A DNA stretch of 64,000 nucleotides, taken from positions 875,501 to 939,500 of the forward strand of contig JAPXFQ010002399.1 of NCBI GenBank assembly GCA_028564705.1, in the 5' to 3' direction. The stretch is from Apricaphanius iberus (lineage: Eukaryota; Chordata; Actinopteri; Cyprinodontiformes; Aphaniidae). How positions within the stretch are numbered: the stretch's first letter is position 1; the number at the start of each line of letters is the position of its first letter. Positions 24,787-36,824 of the stretch are shown here, piece by piece. The notes below the pieces were generated by a model. The model was not told the DNA's origin. It worked only from the letters and a program-made list of their open reading frames with translations, and did not search any database. Position numbers and translations under genes: made by a program.

Positions 24787-25659
24787 ATTACCTTAGAGTT
24801 TTGTGAATGCTGTAGAAAAAGTAAAAAATCATCTGTATATAGACTGATTTTATGTTCTATGTTGTTGCATTTTATACCTTTAGTATTATTAGTTTGCCTG
24901 ATTGCTGCTGCAAATGGGACAACAGGGAGGGAGAAAGTGGACATCCCTGCCTTGTACCTCTCTGAAGGAAAAATCTCGATGATGTTTGATTATTACTCCT
25001 GATACATGCCATCTGAGAGCTGTATTAAATTTTCCACCAGTTTATAAAATAATTTTCGAGCCGAAATTTATATCAGGGTTGCAAATAAAAATAAAAAAAA
25101 ACTCTATCAAATGTTTTTTCTATATTCTAAAGATAATATATTAATTCGAATGTTTTTACAGTAAGAATAATCTATTAAATCCATTAATCTACATGAATTT
25201 GTGGAGGAAATCCTCCCTCTTATAAAACCTATTTGATCAGCATGGATTATAAAAGGTGTTATTTTAAGTTCAATATTGATCAGAGAAATGGGATGATGGC
25301 TGGTAGGAGACAAAGGGTCTTTTCCTGGTTTTAATAGAAGATTGATGTAGGCAGAGTTCATGTTTGGTAGTCTGGTAGTTATTTTCTTTCTTTTTCTTGT
25401 AACATTTTGTAGAATGTTGGTGCCAAAATATTACAGAATTCTTTACAGAACTCTGCTGGAGATCCATCTGGGCCTGGTGATTTATTATTAGACATGGTTT
25501 GGAGGGCCTCCGGGAGTTCAGCCCGGAGGCCCTGTCTGATAGTTTAGGAAGAGTTATTTATCCAGAAATATTTCGATTTCATTATTTGATGGGTTTATCT
25601 CTGGTGGATATAAAGTCTTATAAAATTCTTTGAAAGTGTTGTTTATTCAGGATCATATA

Positions 25660-27263
25660 CAGTGGGGCAAAAAAGTATGTAGTCAGACACCGATTGTGCA
25701 AGTTCTCCCACTTAAAATGATGACAGAGGTCAGTAATTTTCATCATAGGTACAGTTCAACTGTGAAAGACAGAATGTGAAAAGAAAATCCAGGAATTCAC
25801 ATTGTAGTATTTTTAAAGAATTTATTTGTAAATTATGGTGGAAAATAAGTATTTGGTCAATACCAAAAATTCAACTCAATACTTTGTAATATAACCTTTG
25901 TTGGCAATAACAGAGGTCAAACGATTGCTATAGGTCTTTACCAGGTTTGCACACACAGTAGCTGGTATTTTGGCCCATTCCTCCATGCAGATCTTCTCAA
26001 GAGCAGTGATGTTTTGTGGCTGTCGCCGAGCAACACGGACTTTCAACTCCCTCCACAGTTTTTCTATGGGGTTGAGGTCTGGAGACTGGCTAGGCCACTC
26101 CAGGACTTTCAAATGCTTCTTACGGAGCCACTCCTTCGTTGCCCGGGCGATGTGTTTGGGATCATTGTCATGTTGGAAGACCCAGCCACGTTTCATCTTC
26201 AAAGCTCTCACTGATGGAAGGAGGTTTTGGCTCAAAATCTCACGATACATGGCCCCATTCATTCTTTCCTTAACACGGATCAGTCGTCCTGTCCCCTTAG
26301 CAGAAAAACAGCCCCAAAGCATGATATTTCCACCCCCATGCTTCACAGTAGGTATGGTGTTCTTGGGATGCAACTCAGTATTCTTCTTCCTCCAAACACG
26401 ACGAGTTGAGTTTATACCAAAAAGTTCTACTTTGGTTTCATCTGACCACATGACATTCTCCCAATCCTCTGCTGTATCATCCATGTGCTCTCTGGCAAAC
26501 TTCAGACGGGCCTGGACATGCACTGGCTTAAGCAGGGGGACACGTCTGGCACTGCAGGATTTGATTCCCTGTCGTTGTAGTGTGTTACTGATGGTAACCT
26601 TTGTTACTTTGGTCCCAGCTCTCTGCAGGTCATTCACCAGGTCCCCCCGTGTGGTTCTGGGATTTTTGCTCAACGTTCTCATGATCATTTTGACCCCATG
26701 GGATGAGATCTTGCATGGAGCCCCAGATCGAGGGAGATTATCAGTGGTCTTGTATGTCTTCCATTTTCTGATAATTGCTCCCACAGTTGATTTTTTCACA
26801 CCAAGCTGCTTGCCTATTGTAGATTCACTCTTCCCAGTCAGGTGCAGGTCTACAATTCTTTTCCTGGTGTCCTTCGAAAGCTCTTTGGTCTTGGCCATAG
26901 TGGAGTTTGGAGACTGACTGTTTGAGGCTGTGGACAGGTGTCTTTTATACAGATAACAAGTTCAAACAGGTGCCATTAATACAGGTAACGAGTGGAGGAC
27001 AGAAGAGCTTCTTAAAGAAGAAGTTACAGGTCTGTGAGAGCCAGAGATCTTCCTTGTTTGAAGAAACCAAATACTTATTTTCCACCAAAAAATTACAAAT
27101 AAATTCTTTAAAAATCCTACAACGTGAATCCCCGGAAATTTTTTCACATTCTGTCTCTCACAGTTGAAGTGTACCTATGATCAAAATTACTGACCTCTAT
27201 CATTATTTTAAGTGGGAGAACTTGCACAATCGGTGGCTGACTAAATACTTTTTTGCCCCACTG
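25660..27263 (-). mobile_element. Complete Tc1-like transposon with intact transposase
   Basis: The element starts CAGTGGGGCAAAAAAGTAT at 25660 and ends with its inverted copy ...CCCCACTG at 27263, each flanked by TA. The terminal inverted repeats are about 200 bp and highly similar. Each contains an outer and an inner copy of a GTGG(GGCA)AAA.AAGTAT motif, the IR/DR arrangement of Sleeping Beauty-type elements. At 1604 bp it has the usual full length. It lies inside the decayed L1, and fragments of the same family lie at 376-420 and 57257-57898. Confidence 0.95.
25876..26898 (-). CDS. Tc1-like transposase, intact 340 aa (DD34E)
   Basis: A transposase that binds the terminal repeats and catalyses cut-and-paste movement into TA sites. 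One uninterrupted frame runs from ATG at 26898 to the stop at 25876. Residues 1-110 form the two helix-turn-helix paired-like DNA-binding region ([37 protein letters not shown]). The catalytic triad is visible: D153 in [13 protein letters not shown]244 in [11 protein letters not shown]279 in LNPIEKLW, with 34 residues between the last two. These equal the Sleeping Beauty positions. The [10 protein letters not shown] glycine-rich box and the usual ITKY-type C-terminus are present. Length and motifs are those of a complete family member. Activity cannot be judged from sequence alone; substitutions at key sites other than the triad could still inactivate it. Confidence 0.95.
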   Translation of the reverse strand: MAKTKELSKDTRKRIVDLHLTGKSESTIGKQLGVKKSTVGAIIRKWKTYKTTDNLPRSGAPCKISSHGVKMIMRTLSKNPRTTRGDLVNDLQRAGTKVTKVTISNTLQRQGIKSCSARRVPLLKPVHVQARLKFAREHMDDTAEDWENVMWSDETKVELFGINSTRRVWRKKNTELHPKNTIPTVKHGGGNIMLWGCFSAKGTGRLIRVKERMNGAMYREILSQNLLPSVRALKMKRGWVFQHDNDPKHIARATKEWLRKKHLKVLEWPSQSPDLNPIEKLWRELKVRVARRQPQNITALEKICMEEWAKIPATVCANLVKTYSNRLTSVIANKGYITKY

Positions 27264-27484
27264 TATCATATTCCCAATTTGGTCTTTGATTGCAGATACA
27301 GTTGTTTTATCTTTATTAATTGAATGCTGGTTAGCTAAGAAGCTACTTAATTTAATACTATGTTCAAAGTTTTCTAATCGAAATCTTTTAATTAAGAACA
27401 GGGGCTTTTTTTGTTCATAATTTCATTTACATCTAATTTTGCTTTACGTATTTTGCTCAAGCTCTCCTCATACAGGGAAGCTTC

Positions 27485-28560
27485 CAGAGGTGTGGGCCAT
27501 AATAATTGAAGGACGCCTCACCACGAGTCCATGGTGAGCCAATGCAGTGATTTTAAGACCGGTGTAATGTGCTCCCGCTTCCTGGTCTTCATCAGTACAC
27601 GAGCTGCTAAATTCTGTTAAAGCTGTAAACTTGAGATAGTTTTTTGGGAAGACCAGAAATCAGGGCGTTAAAGCAATCAATTCTAGTGGTGATAAAAGCA
27701 TGTATTAGCGTCTCCGTATTGACCTGAGAGAGAATCAGGCGGCCTCTGGCGATGTTCTTTAGGTGATAAAAACCTATTACCATAATCATTATATATCATT
27801 ATAAAGCACCTTGAATTGCCTTGTGTTGAAAGTGTGCTATATAAATAAAATTGCCTTGCCCATAGTAGCCTAATATTTTTAATGTGTGGAATAAAATTCA
27901 GAGTCAAAAATCACGCACAAGTTCTTTACTTGTAAAGAAGGATTAAAAGACAATGATTGTAGTTTTGGTAAAAGTTTCACTCTCTGAGCCTCAGGACCAA
28001 TAACTAAAACTTCAGTTTTGTTCTGGTTGAGCTGGAGAAAGTTTTCTGTCATCCAGGATTTGATGTTTAAAATGCAGTTAAAAAGTGCATCAATTGGCCG
28101 TGTGTCATAGGCAGACACGGAGATGTACAACTGTGTATATTCAGCATAACTCTGAAAGTCAACTCTATGTCTTCTGATGACACTGCCAAGAGGGAGCAAA
28201 TAAAGGTTAAAAAGCAGAACTGAACCCTGGGGAACACCACATGTGATCTTATTGACCATAGAGGAACAGGTATCTAAACTTACCATAAAATTCCTGTCTG
28301 TGAGGTAGGATATGTACCATTTATGAACAGCACCAGAGAGGTAAATCTGTTTTAAATGAGTTAAAAGAATAGTGGGGTCTAATGTATCAAAGGCAGCGCT
28401 TAGATCCAGTAGAACCAACACTATCACCTTCTTAGTATCAAGGTTGAATCTAAAATCATTTAAAATCTTTAAAAGGGCCGTCTCTGTGCTGTGGTTCATC
28501 CTAAAACCAGACTGAAATTTGTCTAGGATCAGAAAACGCACAGCCCGAAGACCCCTATGA
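27485..28560 (-). pseudogene. L2-clade LINE reverse transcriptase, decayed
   Basis: The minus-strand translation shows FQSGFRMNHSTETALLKILN, then VLVLLDLSAAFDTLDPTILL (motif A), KITCGVPQGSVL (motif B) and FQSYAEYTQLYISV (motif C, with YAEYTQ in place of the usual YADDTQ). WMTENFLQLNQNKTEVLV follows, then after an interruption near 27780-27855 GFYHLKNIAR, LSQVNTETLIHAF and LISGLPKK. This order is that of L2/Rex1-type ORF2. The changed motif C, stops and frameshifts make it non-functional. Its 5' side abuts the Rex3 element at about 28570. Confidence 0.88.
27785..27855 (+). mobile_element. L2-like 3' tail inserted in opposite orientation
   Basis: The plus-strand sequence 'aagcaccttgaattgcc...gtgctatataaataaaattgccttgcc' has the form of an L2/Rex1-type 3' terminus with its ATTGCC-like repeat end. 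It sits within the minus-strand L2 reverse transcriptase and separates two pieces that would otherwise be adjacent, so it is probably a very short, 5'-truncated insertion. Confidence 0.55.
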
Positions 28561-28839
28561 TGAGTAAAATAATTGGACCCCGAGTTCCCTCGCCCGGACG
28601 GGTCACTGGGGCCCCACTCTGGAGCCAGGCCTTGAGGTGGGGCACGTTGGCGAGCGCCTGGTGGCCGGGCTTTCACCCATGGAGCCCAGCCGGGTTTAGC
28701 CCGAAGAGGCAACACGGGCCCCCCTTCCCATGAGCTCACCACCTGTGGGAGGGGCCATAGGGGTCAGGTGCAGTGTAAGATTGGCGGTGGCCGAAGGCAA
28801 GGACCTTTGCGGACCGATCCTCAGCTGCAGAAGCTGGCT

Positions 28840-29500
28840 CTTGGGACGTGGAACGTGAACTCTCTGGTGGGGAAGGAGCCGGAGCTGGTGTGCGAGGTCG
28901 AGAGGTTCCGACTGGACATCGTCTGTCTTGCCTTGATGCACGGCTCTGGAACCCGTCTCCTCGAGAGGGGTTGGGCTCTTTTCCACTCTGGAGTTGCTCC
29001 CGTTGAGAGGCAGCGATCTATGGTGGGCATACTTGTTGCCCCCCATCTCGGCGCCTGTACGTCTGGGTTCACCCCGGTGAATGAGAGGGTAGCCTCCCTC
29101 CGCCTATGGGTGGGGGGATGGGTTCTGACTATTGTTTGCGCTTAGCCTAGCGATAGATCAGATTACCCACCCTTTCTGGAGGCCTTGGAGGGGACTGGAG
29201 AGTGCTCCTTCCGGGGACTCCCTCAATCTGCTGGGGGACTTCAATGCTCACGTGGGCAATGAAAGTGAGACATGGAGAGGCGTGGTTGGGCGGAATGGCC
29301 CCCTCGATCTGAAACCGAGCGGTGTTTTGTTGTTGGACTTCTGTCCTAGTCACGGATTGTCCATAACCAACACCATGTTCAAGCATAAGGGTGTTCATGT
29401 GTGCACTTGGCACCAGGACACCCTAGGCCGCAGCTTGATGATCGACTTGGTTGTCGTTTCATCTGACCTGTGGCCGCATGTTTTGGACACTCAGGTGTAG
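28840..29500 (+). pseudogene. Rex3 endonuclease domain, frameshifted
   Basis: An apurinic/apyrimidinic-type endonuclease that would nick target DNA for retrotransposition. Frame one shows LGTWNVNSLVGKEPELVCEV and FRLDIVCLALMHGSG, the start of the domain. After a frameshift near 29140 another frame shows [20 protein letters not shown] with the catalytic-type GDFNAHVG motif, then [17 protein letters not shown] and [20 protein letters not shown]. The GDFN and IDLVVVS motifs are both present, so the decay is mainly by indels. Confidence 0.88.
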
Positions 29501-29757
29501 AGAGGGGCGGAGCTATCCACCGACCACTATCTGGTGGTGAGTCGGCTCCGGTGGTGGGGGAGGAAGCAGGACAGCCCTGGCAGGCCCAAACACGTCGTGA
29601 GGGTTTGCTGGGAACGTCTGGCAGACTCCCCTATCATAAAAAGTTTCAACTCTCCCCTCCGGCATTTTGAACACATCCAGGGGAGGGGAAGGACATTGAG
29701 TTAGAGTGGCTCCGTGCCTCCATTGTCGAAGCGGCTGATCATAGTTGTTGCTGCAAG

Positions 29758-31649
29758 GTGGTCGGTGCCTATCACGGCAGCAACCCTCGAACCCGTTGGT
29801 GGACACCGGCGGTGAGGGATGCAGTCAGGCTGAAGGAGGGGTCCTATAGGGCATTTCTAGCCTGCGGGACCCCGGAAGCAGCTGATAGGTACCGACAGGC
29901 CAAGCAGAGTGCGGCTCGGATGGTCGCCGAGGCAAAAACTTGGGCCTGGGAGGAGTTTGGAGAGACCATGGAGAATGACATCCGCGTGGCTTCGAAGTCC
30001 CTGAGGGGGGGGGAGCGGTCTGCCACCAACACCGTTTACAGTGGGGGTGGTATATTGCTGACCGCGACACGGGACGTTTTGTATCGGTGGATGGAATACT
30101 TCGAAGACCTCCTCAATCCCACCGACACGCCTTCCTGTTTGGAAGCAGAGTCTGGAGACTTTGGGACGGGCTCTCCAATCTCTGGTGTTGAGGTCACTGA
30201 GGTTGTTAAAAAGCTCCTTGGTGGCAAGGCTCCAGGGGTGGATGAGATTCGCCCGGAGTTCCTTAAGGCTCTGGATGTTGTAGGGCTGGGTTGGTTAACG
30301 TGGCTCTGCAATATTGCGTGGACATCGGGGGCAGCTCCCTTGGATTGGCAGACTGGGGTGGTGGTCCCCCTCTTTAAAAAGGGGGACCACAGAGTGTGTT
30401 CGAGCTATAAAGGGATCACACTTCTGAGCCTCCCTGGTAAGGTCTATTCAGGGGTTCTGGAGAGGAGGGTCCGACGGATAGTCGAAACTCGGATCCAGGA
30501 GGAACAATGCGGTTTTCGTCCTAGACGTGGAACACTGGACCAGCTCTATACCCTCAGCAGGGTCCTGGAGGGTGCGTGGGAGTTTGCCCAACCGGTCTAC
30601 ATGTGTTTTGTGGACTTGCAGAAGGCATTCGACCGTGTCCCTCGGGGAGTCCTGTGGGGGATACTCTGGGAGTATGGGGTACCAGGCCCTTTGATAAGGG
30701 CACATAGGTCCCTGTATGACCGGTGTCAGAGTTTGGTTCACATTGCCGGCAGTAAGTCAGACTCGTTTCCAGTGAGAGTTGGACTCCGCCAAGGTTGCCC
30801 TTTGTCACCGATCCTGTTCATAACATTTATGGAAAGGACTTCTAGGCACAGCCAAGGTGATTAGGGGGTGCATTTTGGAAACCTCAAGATCGGGTCGCTG
30901 CTTTTCGCAGATGATGCAGTCCATTTGGCTTCATTTGAACGTGATCTTCAGCAGTCGCTAGAGCGGTTCGCAGCCGAGTTTGAAGCGGCTGGGATAAGGA
31001 TCGGCACCTACAAATCTGAGACCATGGTCTTAAGCCGGAAAACGGTAGGGTGCCTTCTTCAGGTCGGGGATGGGGTCCTTCCTCAACTGAAGGAGTTCAA
31101 GTATCTGGGGCTCTTGTTCACGAATAAGGGAAAAATGGAGCGGCGCTGTACCGGTCTGTCGTGGTAAAGACAGAGCTGAGCCAAAAGGCAAAGCTCTCGA
31201 TTTACTGGTCGATCTATGTTCCTACCCTCATCTATGGTCACAAACTTTGGGTGGTGACCGAAAGAACAAGATCACGGATACAGGCGGCTAAAATGAGTTT
31301 CCTCCGCAGAGTGGCTGGACTCTCCCTTAGAGATAGGGTGAGGAGCTCGGCCATCCGAAGGGGGCTCAGAGTAGAGTCGCTGCTCCTCCACATCGAGAGG
31401 AGCCAGTTGAGGTGGCTTGGGCATCTGGTCAGGATCGCTCCTGGACGCCTCCCTGGTGAGGTGTTCCGGGCACGTCCCACCGGGAGGAGGCCGAGGGGAA
31501 GACCCAGGACTCGCTGGAGGGACTATGTCTCACGGCTAGCCTGGGAATGCTTTGGGATTCCTCCCGAGGAGCTGGCCCAATTGGCTGGGGAGAGGGAGGT
31601 CTGGGTCTCTCTGCTTAGGCTACTGCCCCCGCGACCTGAATTCGGATAA
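29758..31649 (+). pseudogene. Rex3 reverse transcriptase and C-terminus, interrupted
   Basis: It would copy element RNA into DNA at the nicked target. 29758-30864 is an open frame of 368 codons with LLGGKAPGVDEIRPEFLKAL, VVVPLFKKGDHRVCSSYKGI, VYMCFVDLQKAFDRVP (motif A) and VGLRQGCPLSPILFITFM (motif B). A stop at 30862-30864 precedes the frame at 30868 with LLFADDAVHLAS (motif C, FADD). 31161-31649 carries the C-terminal part with MSFLRRVAGLSLRDRVRSSA and RGRPRTRWRDYVSRLAWECF. All catalytic motifs remain, with at least one stop and one frameshift near 31160. Confidence 0.92.
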
Positions 31650-31819
31650 GCGGAAGAAGATGGATGGATGGATGGAGGTCTGCATAATTGTAAATAAAGA
31701 TTTGCATTTGAAAGAATAAGTTATTTTGCAGACATCTTATTTTGAGATCTGCAGCACAGAACTACATTAGAGACTCTAAAGTTGTGGTTGCTAATTTTGG
31801 CACATTCCTGATACACTGA

Positions 31820-31857
31820 TCTGATTGGATAGTGAGAGATCTCACTGTCCAATCAGA
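31820..31857. promoter_or_regulatory. 38-bp palindrome with opposed CCAAT boxes, possible promoter
   Basis: Arms TCTGATTGGATAGTGAGA and its inverted partner (TCTCACTGTCCAATCAGA) match at 17 of 18 positions around a 2-nt centre. Each arm holds an ATTGG/CCAAT box. About 75 bp downstream, ATG at 31930 is followed by GGACTCAG|GTGGGT, which resembles a short first exon and donor. This could be a small promoter or an element terminus; nothing downstream confirms a gene. Confidence 0.3.
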
Positions 31858-32198
31858 GAGCAGGCCACTTCCTAGTTTTAACAGCTCTCCAGACTCTTAA
31901 ATGGGAGTGGAGATTCAACAAGGACGAAGATGGCACTACGTCTGGGACTCAGGTGGGTTATTTTATTGATTCTGTGGAATTAAAGTTCATATTTAATGTC
32001 ATGAGTTAGCTGAAGCATTTACTTGATTATTGATGTCACCCCAAAAAAGGTGTTTATTGTAGCTAAAGTTCTATATCAGCTTTTTATGTTTATACTGGGC
32101 TCACAGTAAAATGTGCGACACTTTCTCTTGATACGTATGTATGCCACTTTGCTGTTGTTACAATAAAATGTTCCCTTGTGGTACATTATGTGGGATTG

Positions 32199-32221
32199 TT
32201 CTATTCTATTCTATTCTATTC
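32199..32221. repeat. (TTCTA)n pentanucleotide microsatellite
   Basis: About four and a half perfect units of TTCTA in intronic sequence between Rex3 and the next Tc1 element. Confidence 0.9.
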
Positions 32222-32670
32222 CTCTTGGTACTCTGGCTTCCTCCCACAGTCTAAAAACACAACAGTTAATTGGTCTTTCTAAGTTGTCCGTAGGTGTGTG
32301 TGTGTGTTAATGGTATATTGTTTGTCCTGTGTGTCTCTGTGTTGCCCTGCAATGCGTGGACACCCAAGCTGTAGCTTTTATAATAGAAGAACTAAAGCCT
32401 CTGCCTGCACTTCAAACCCTATCTGGAAGCATCAGTTGCGATTTGAAAGTTAATAGTAACTTGACTGATCACCTTTTTTCTAACTCCTTATTATCTTTTT
32501 CTGATATCCACAAAGTTCAGAAAAGTAACAAACATTCAAATTGTATTCAGTAAAAAAAACAATATTCAAGCATGTTCAGCTTTTTTTTCATTCCATATAA
32601 TCTATGTCTGGTTCAAGGTTAACTTCTTTGTTTGATGGCTGCCCTCCTTTGCCTTACTTCCTGAGGTCTA

Positions 32671-34300
<1,630 letters not shown>

Positions 34301-34302
34301 TA

Positions 34303-36585
34303 TATGATCTTCTCCATTCTGTAGAGCACAATAAATGTCAGCTATTATTACTAATAAAGTGATCTGCAGGAGATTTCCTCCATCCCTGCTGCTCAAATTA
34401 ATTGAGGCCTTAAACATTACTCAATTATTTACACAGCAGCAGAGCCAGACGAGAGTCTGCCATCTGTCTCTGCTCTGCTAAATGACAAGTCCACTTAAAA
34501 CAATGAAGCCAAAAACAAGAGATTTCAGTTGGTCTTACTGCAGCTTCTTCACACAATATTCTAAAGCCAATGTTTCATCTGGACACACGTGTGTGTGATC
34601 TGATTTTGAACAGTTTCCTTTTCACTGAGGTTTTCTTTCACTAAATGTTGACAGTAAAGTAGAAAAGCAAAAAATGATACAGAGACATCAGACTTGTGCT
34701 TGATCAATCATTAATACAACATCTGATGCTTCCATCAACTGTATGGTTATGAAACAACAACCATAAATGATGTCTCTCTGTTAAACACTGCTTATTACCA
34801 AACTAAACTACATCAGTCACATCTCTTGTTGGAACTGAAAAACAGAACTGAACTTGGGATAATTCTGATTGGATAAGGCCTATTGTGTCATTTCCTGTTG
34901 TCACTTGAGAGCTCCGAGGAGTTTTTTGGTGTTCAGACTCCTGTATTGATCTAGTTTTCTCTGTGTTGGGGCTTTTTTAAAGTAATTTCAACGCACAAGC
35001 ACACCCGTTTTCTGTTGGGGAATTTTACATTTTGGGAACCCTTTGTGTATCATACGTTTTTTCTTGCCGTGGTAAGGTGTCGCTAGCTTAGCTTCATAGC
35101 GGCTATGGCTACTTCTATTCCTTCTACCTCTCTCTCTGTTTCTCCGCCTTAATCTCTTCCTTTCTCTTACTGACAGTTACGTCCCTGCCTACTTTAGTAA
35201 TAATGGTAAGTGTAATAAATGAAGCATTATTGTAGCTTTGGAGGCTAGCATGTTGGAGTTCGTAATAAATTAATAACCTTGATTAGCTGCATTCTCAGTT
35301 TGCAAATGATTGCTTAAGTTTAGTTAACAGAGACTCTAGTTAAAAACATTAGGTGTTTTCTTAAATTTATAATCTGGTTGAGACGGTTATTCTTTGTCTA
35401 GAGGTTTAGTGCTCCTTTATGGGAGGCAAGCCAAGCATGTCATCCTGGTCTGTGTCTGAAGCTTCATACGGGTCGTCCACGGACAGCGGGGGTTCTCGAT
35501 CCAAACGGACTATGATTGCAGATCAGACGAGACTATCCGCTGAATTTAAGCATATTACTAAGTGGAGCAAAGGAAACAATTTTACCTCAGTAGCGAAGAG
35601 GGAAGAGTACAGCGCTAAATCATGGTCCGACTGGCGGGCATGTCACGTGGAGAAGCTTGCCTGGTGTAGCTCTGACATAGGGCTCACTGTGATGCCGGTA
35701 ACGGCCCTGTCGCCTTGTGGTCTGGTGTTGTTTGGGAATGCAATCTAAACTGGAACTAAATCTAAGGCGAAATACTGGAATGATTTTTGTCTCACATTGC
35801 ACTTTTCTGATATTAGTAAACGGACAGAGTGTAAGAGTTGTGTTGTAGTTAGCCAATCAGAGGACAGAAACTTGCATTTCATTAATTTTAATGAGCAAGC
35901 CCCCACATCGTGCCGTTTCTCCCTACCCACTTCCATGCTTAAATAAAATACACAATTAGTGAGGGAAACGATTTTTTTCACATAAACAGATGCTGATGGC
36001 ATTCTTTAATATCAGAAAGAATAATAAAAACACCAATAAATGAGACATTTAATTTTATGAGACAGCCTGAGCTTGCTGTTAACTTTAAAGAAATCTTCTT
36101 TGAATATTCACCTTAAATCTGGATTAGGATAAATACTGTAATGTTGGTGCATGTAAAAATAATGATATGGCTTCTGATAAATAAACAATAGGTGTGTTTT
36201 AATGTGTTTTGCTTTGAATTGTATAGCAAAAAGAGAACCCAGATAATTAGTAGTTCATTCGAATTCATCATTGTCACCTGAATCACATGGCTTTATTAAA
36301 AAAAACATCTTCTTGTAGTCTGCTGCTCTTCTAGGAAGGAACTTATCTTAGTCTTACTTCTGAAAGACAACCATACTTCATTTTAAACTGCACTTAACAA
36401 CTGTCACCAGATCTATCACAGGAAAAGATGGCCTGGAATCCTGGTGCGTAACTTATCTCATTTTTATAGTGCTCCAGGGTGTTCTTTTTAATACGCATTT
36501 TATATATTTGATATTGCAATAATGATAAATGATTTATTGAGCAGTTTTAAACTACATTAACTAAGTGTGCAAACTATATCAATGA
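34303..36585. other. Unassigned intronic stretch; weak L1-like 5' sequence
   Basis: No recognised gene. Around 35080-35160 'agcttagcttcatagcggctatggctacttc' resembles the 5' region of fish L1-type elements, and a plus-strand open frame of 109 codons follows at 35419-35748 with a Ser-rich N-terminus (MSSWSVSEASYGSSTDSGGS). I cannot assign that frame to a family. Confidence 0.35.
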
Positions 36586-36589
36586 TCTA

Positions 36590-36820
36590 ATTCAGTAAAA
36601 AAATAATTTATTGATCCAAGAGGAAAATTAGGTCTTGTTGTACCTCACACTAATTAACCCTTTAAGGAGTTGTTGTAGACCAGGATGGCTGTGAAAAGAA
36701 AGGATTTCCTGTAGCGGTCTGTGTTGCAGTAAAACTGAAGAAGCCTCCGAATGTAGGGTAGTCTGATGAAGAAGATGCTCAGGGTTGTCCATAATCTTTT
36801 CAGATTTTATGGAGATTCCT
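36590..36820 (-). mobile_element. LINE C-terminal fragment
   Basis: On the minus strand the translation reads FFIRLPYIRRLLQFYCNTDR followed by YRKSFLFTAILVYN, the extreme C-terminus of several fish LINE polymerases. It continues into a 'ttttcctcttggatcaataaa' tail. It is a short 5'-truncated copy; the clade is not determined. Confidence 0.6.
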
Positions 36821-36824
36821 TTTT

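Larger units (their letters stand above)
21519..27480 (-). mobile_element. L1-type LINE, heavily interrupted and decayed
   Basis: Pieces of one minus-strand L1 ORF2 appear in the right order. 27266-27480 gives the segment before the RT (FLIKRFRLENFEHSIKLSSF). 25107-25655 holds the RT N-terminus (SINLLLKPGKDPLSP-like, then SLINIELK and HADQIGFIRGRISS). 24735-24944 holds motif C as ISLYTDDFLLFL, where L1 proteins usually have YADD. 23985-24299 has FTYLGINVSPRL and DLSRWKSLPISLMGRVATIK. 21519-22190 has the C-terminus, with HRVHYTGHQIFKMGF and CPPIRRFWCKICEDLSQCL. It is broken by insertions at 22195-23985, 24310-24786 and 25660-27263 and by many stops. No function remains. Confidence 0.85.
28575..31676 (+). 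mobile_element. Rex3 (RTE-clade) retrotransposon, near full length
   Basis: A 3.1-kb plus-strand LINE with a GC-rich 5' region, an endonuclease part, a reverse transcriptase part and a (GATG)n tail (31658-31676). The stretches at 30346-30365 and 30790-30810 match, as I remember them, the published degenerate Rex3 PCR primer sites (tggcagac.ggggtggtggt and the complement of the cggtga.aaagggcaacc primer). Frameshifts and stops interrupt the frame, so this copy is not autonomous. It abuts the L2 element at its 5' side. Confidence 0.92.

Noticed and set aside
25970..26917. 315-codon plus-strand ORF
   Set aside because: It is the antisense shadow of the intact Tc1 transposase; its composition follows the other strand.
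35419..35748. 109-codon plus-strand ORF as a gene
   Set aside because: No family resemblance, no splice or promoter support; kept only as a note in the unassigned stretch.
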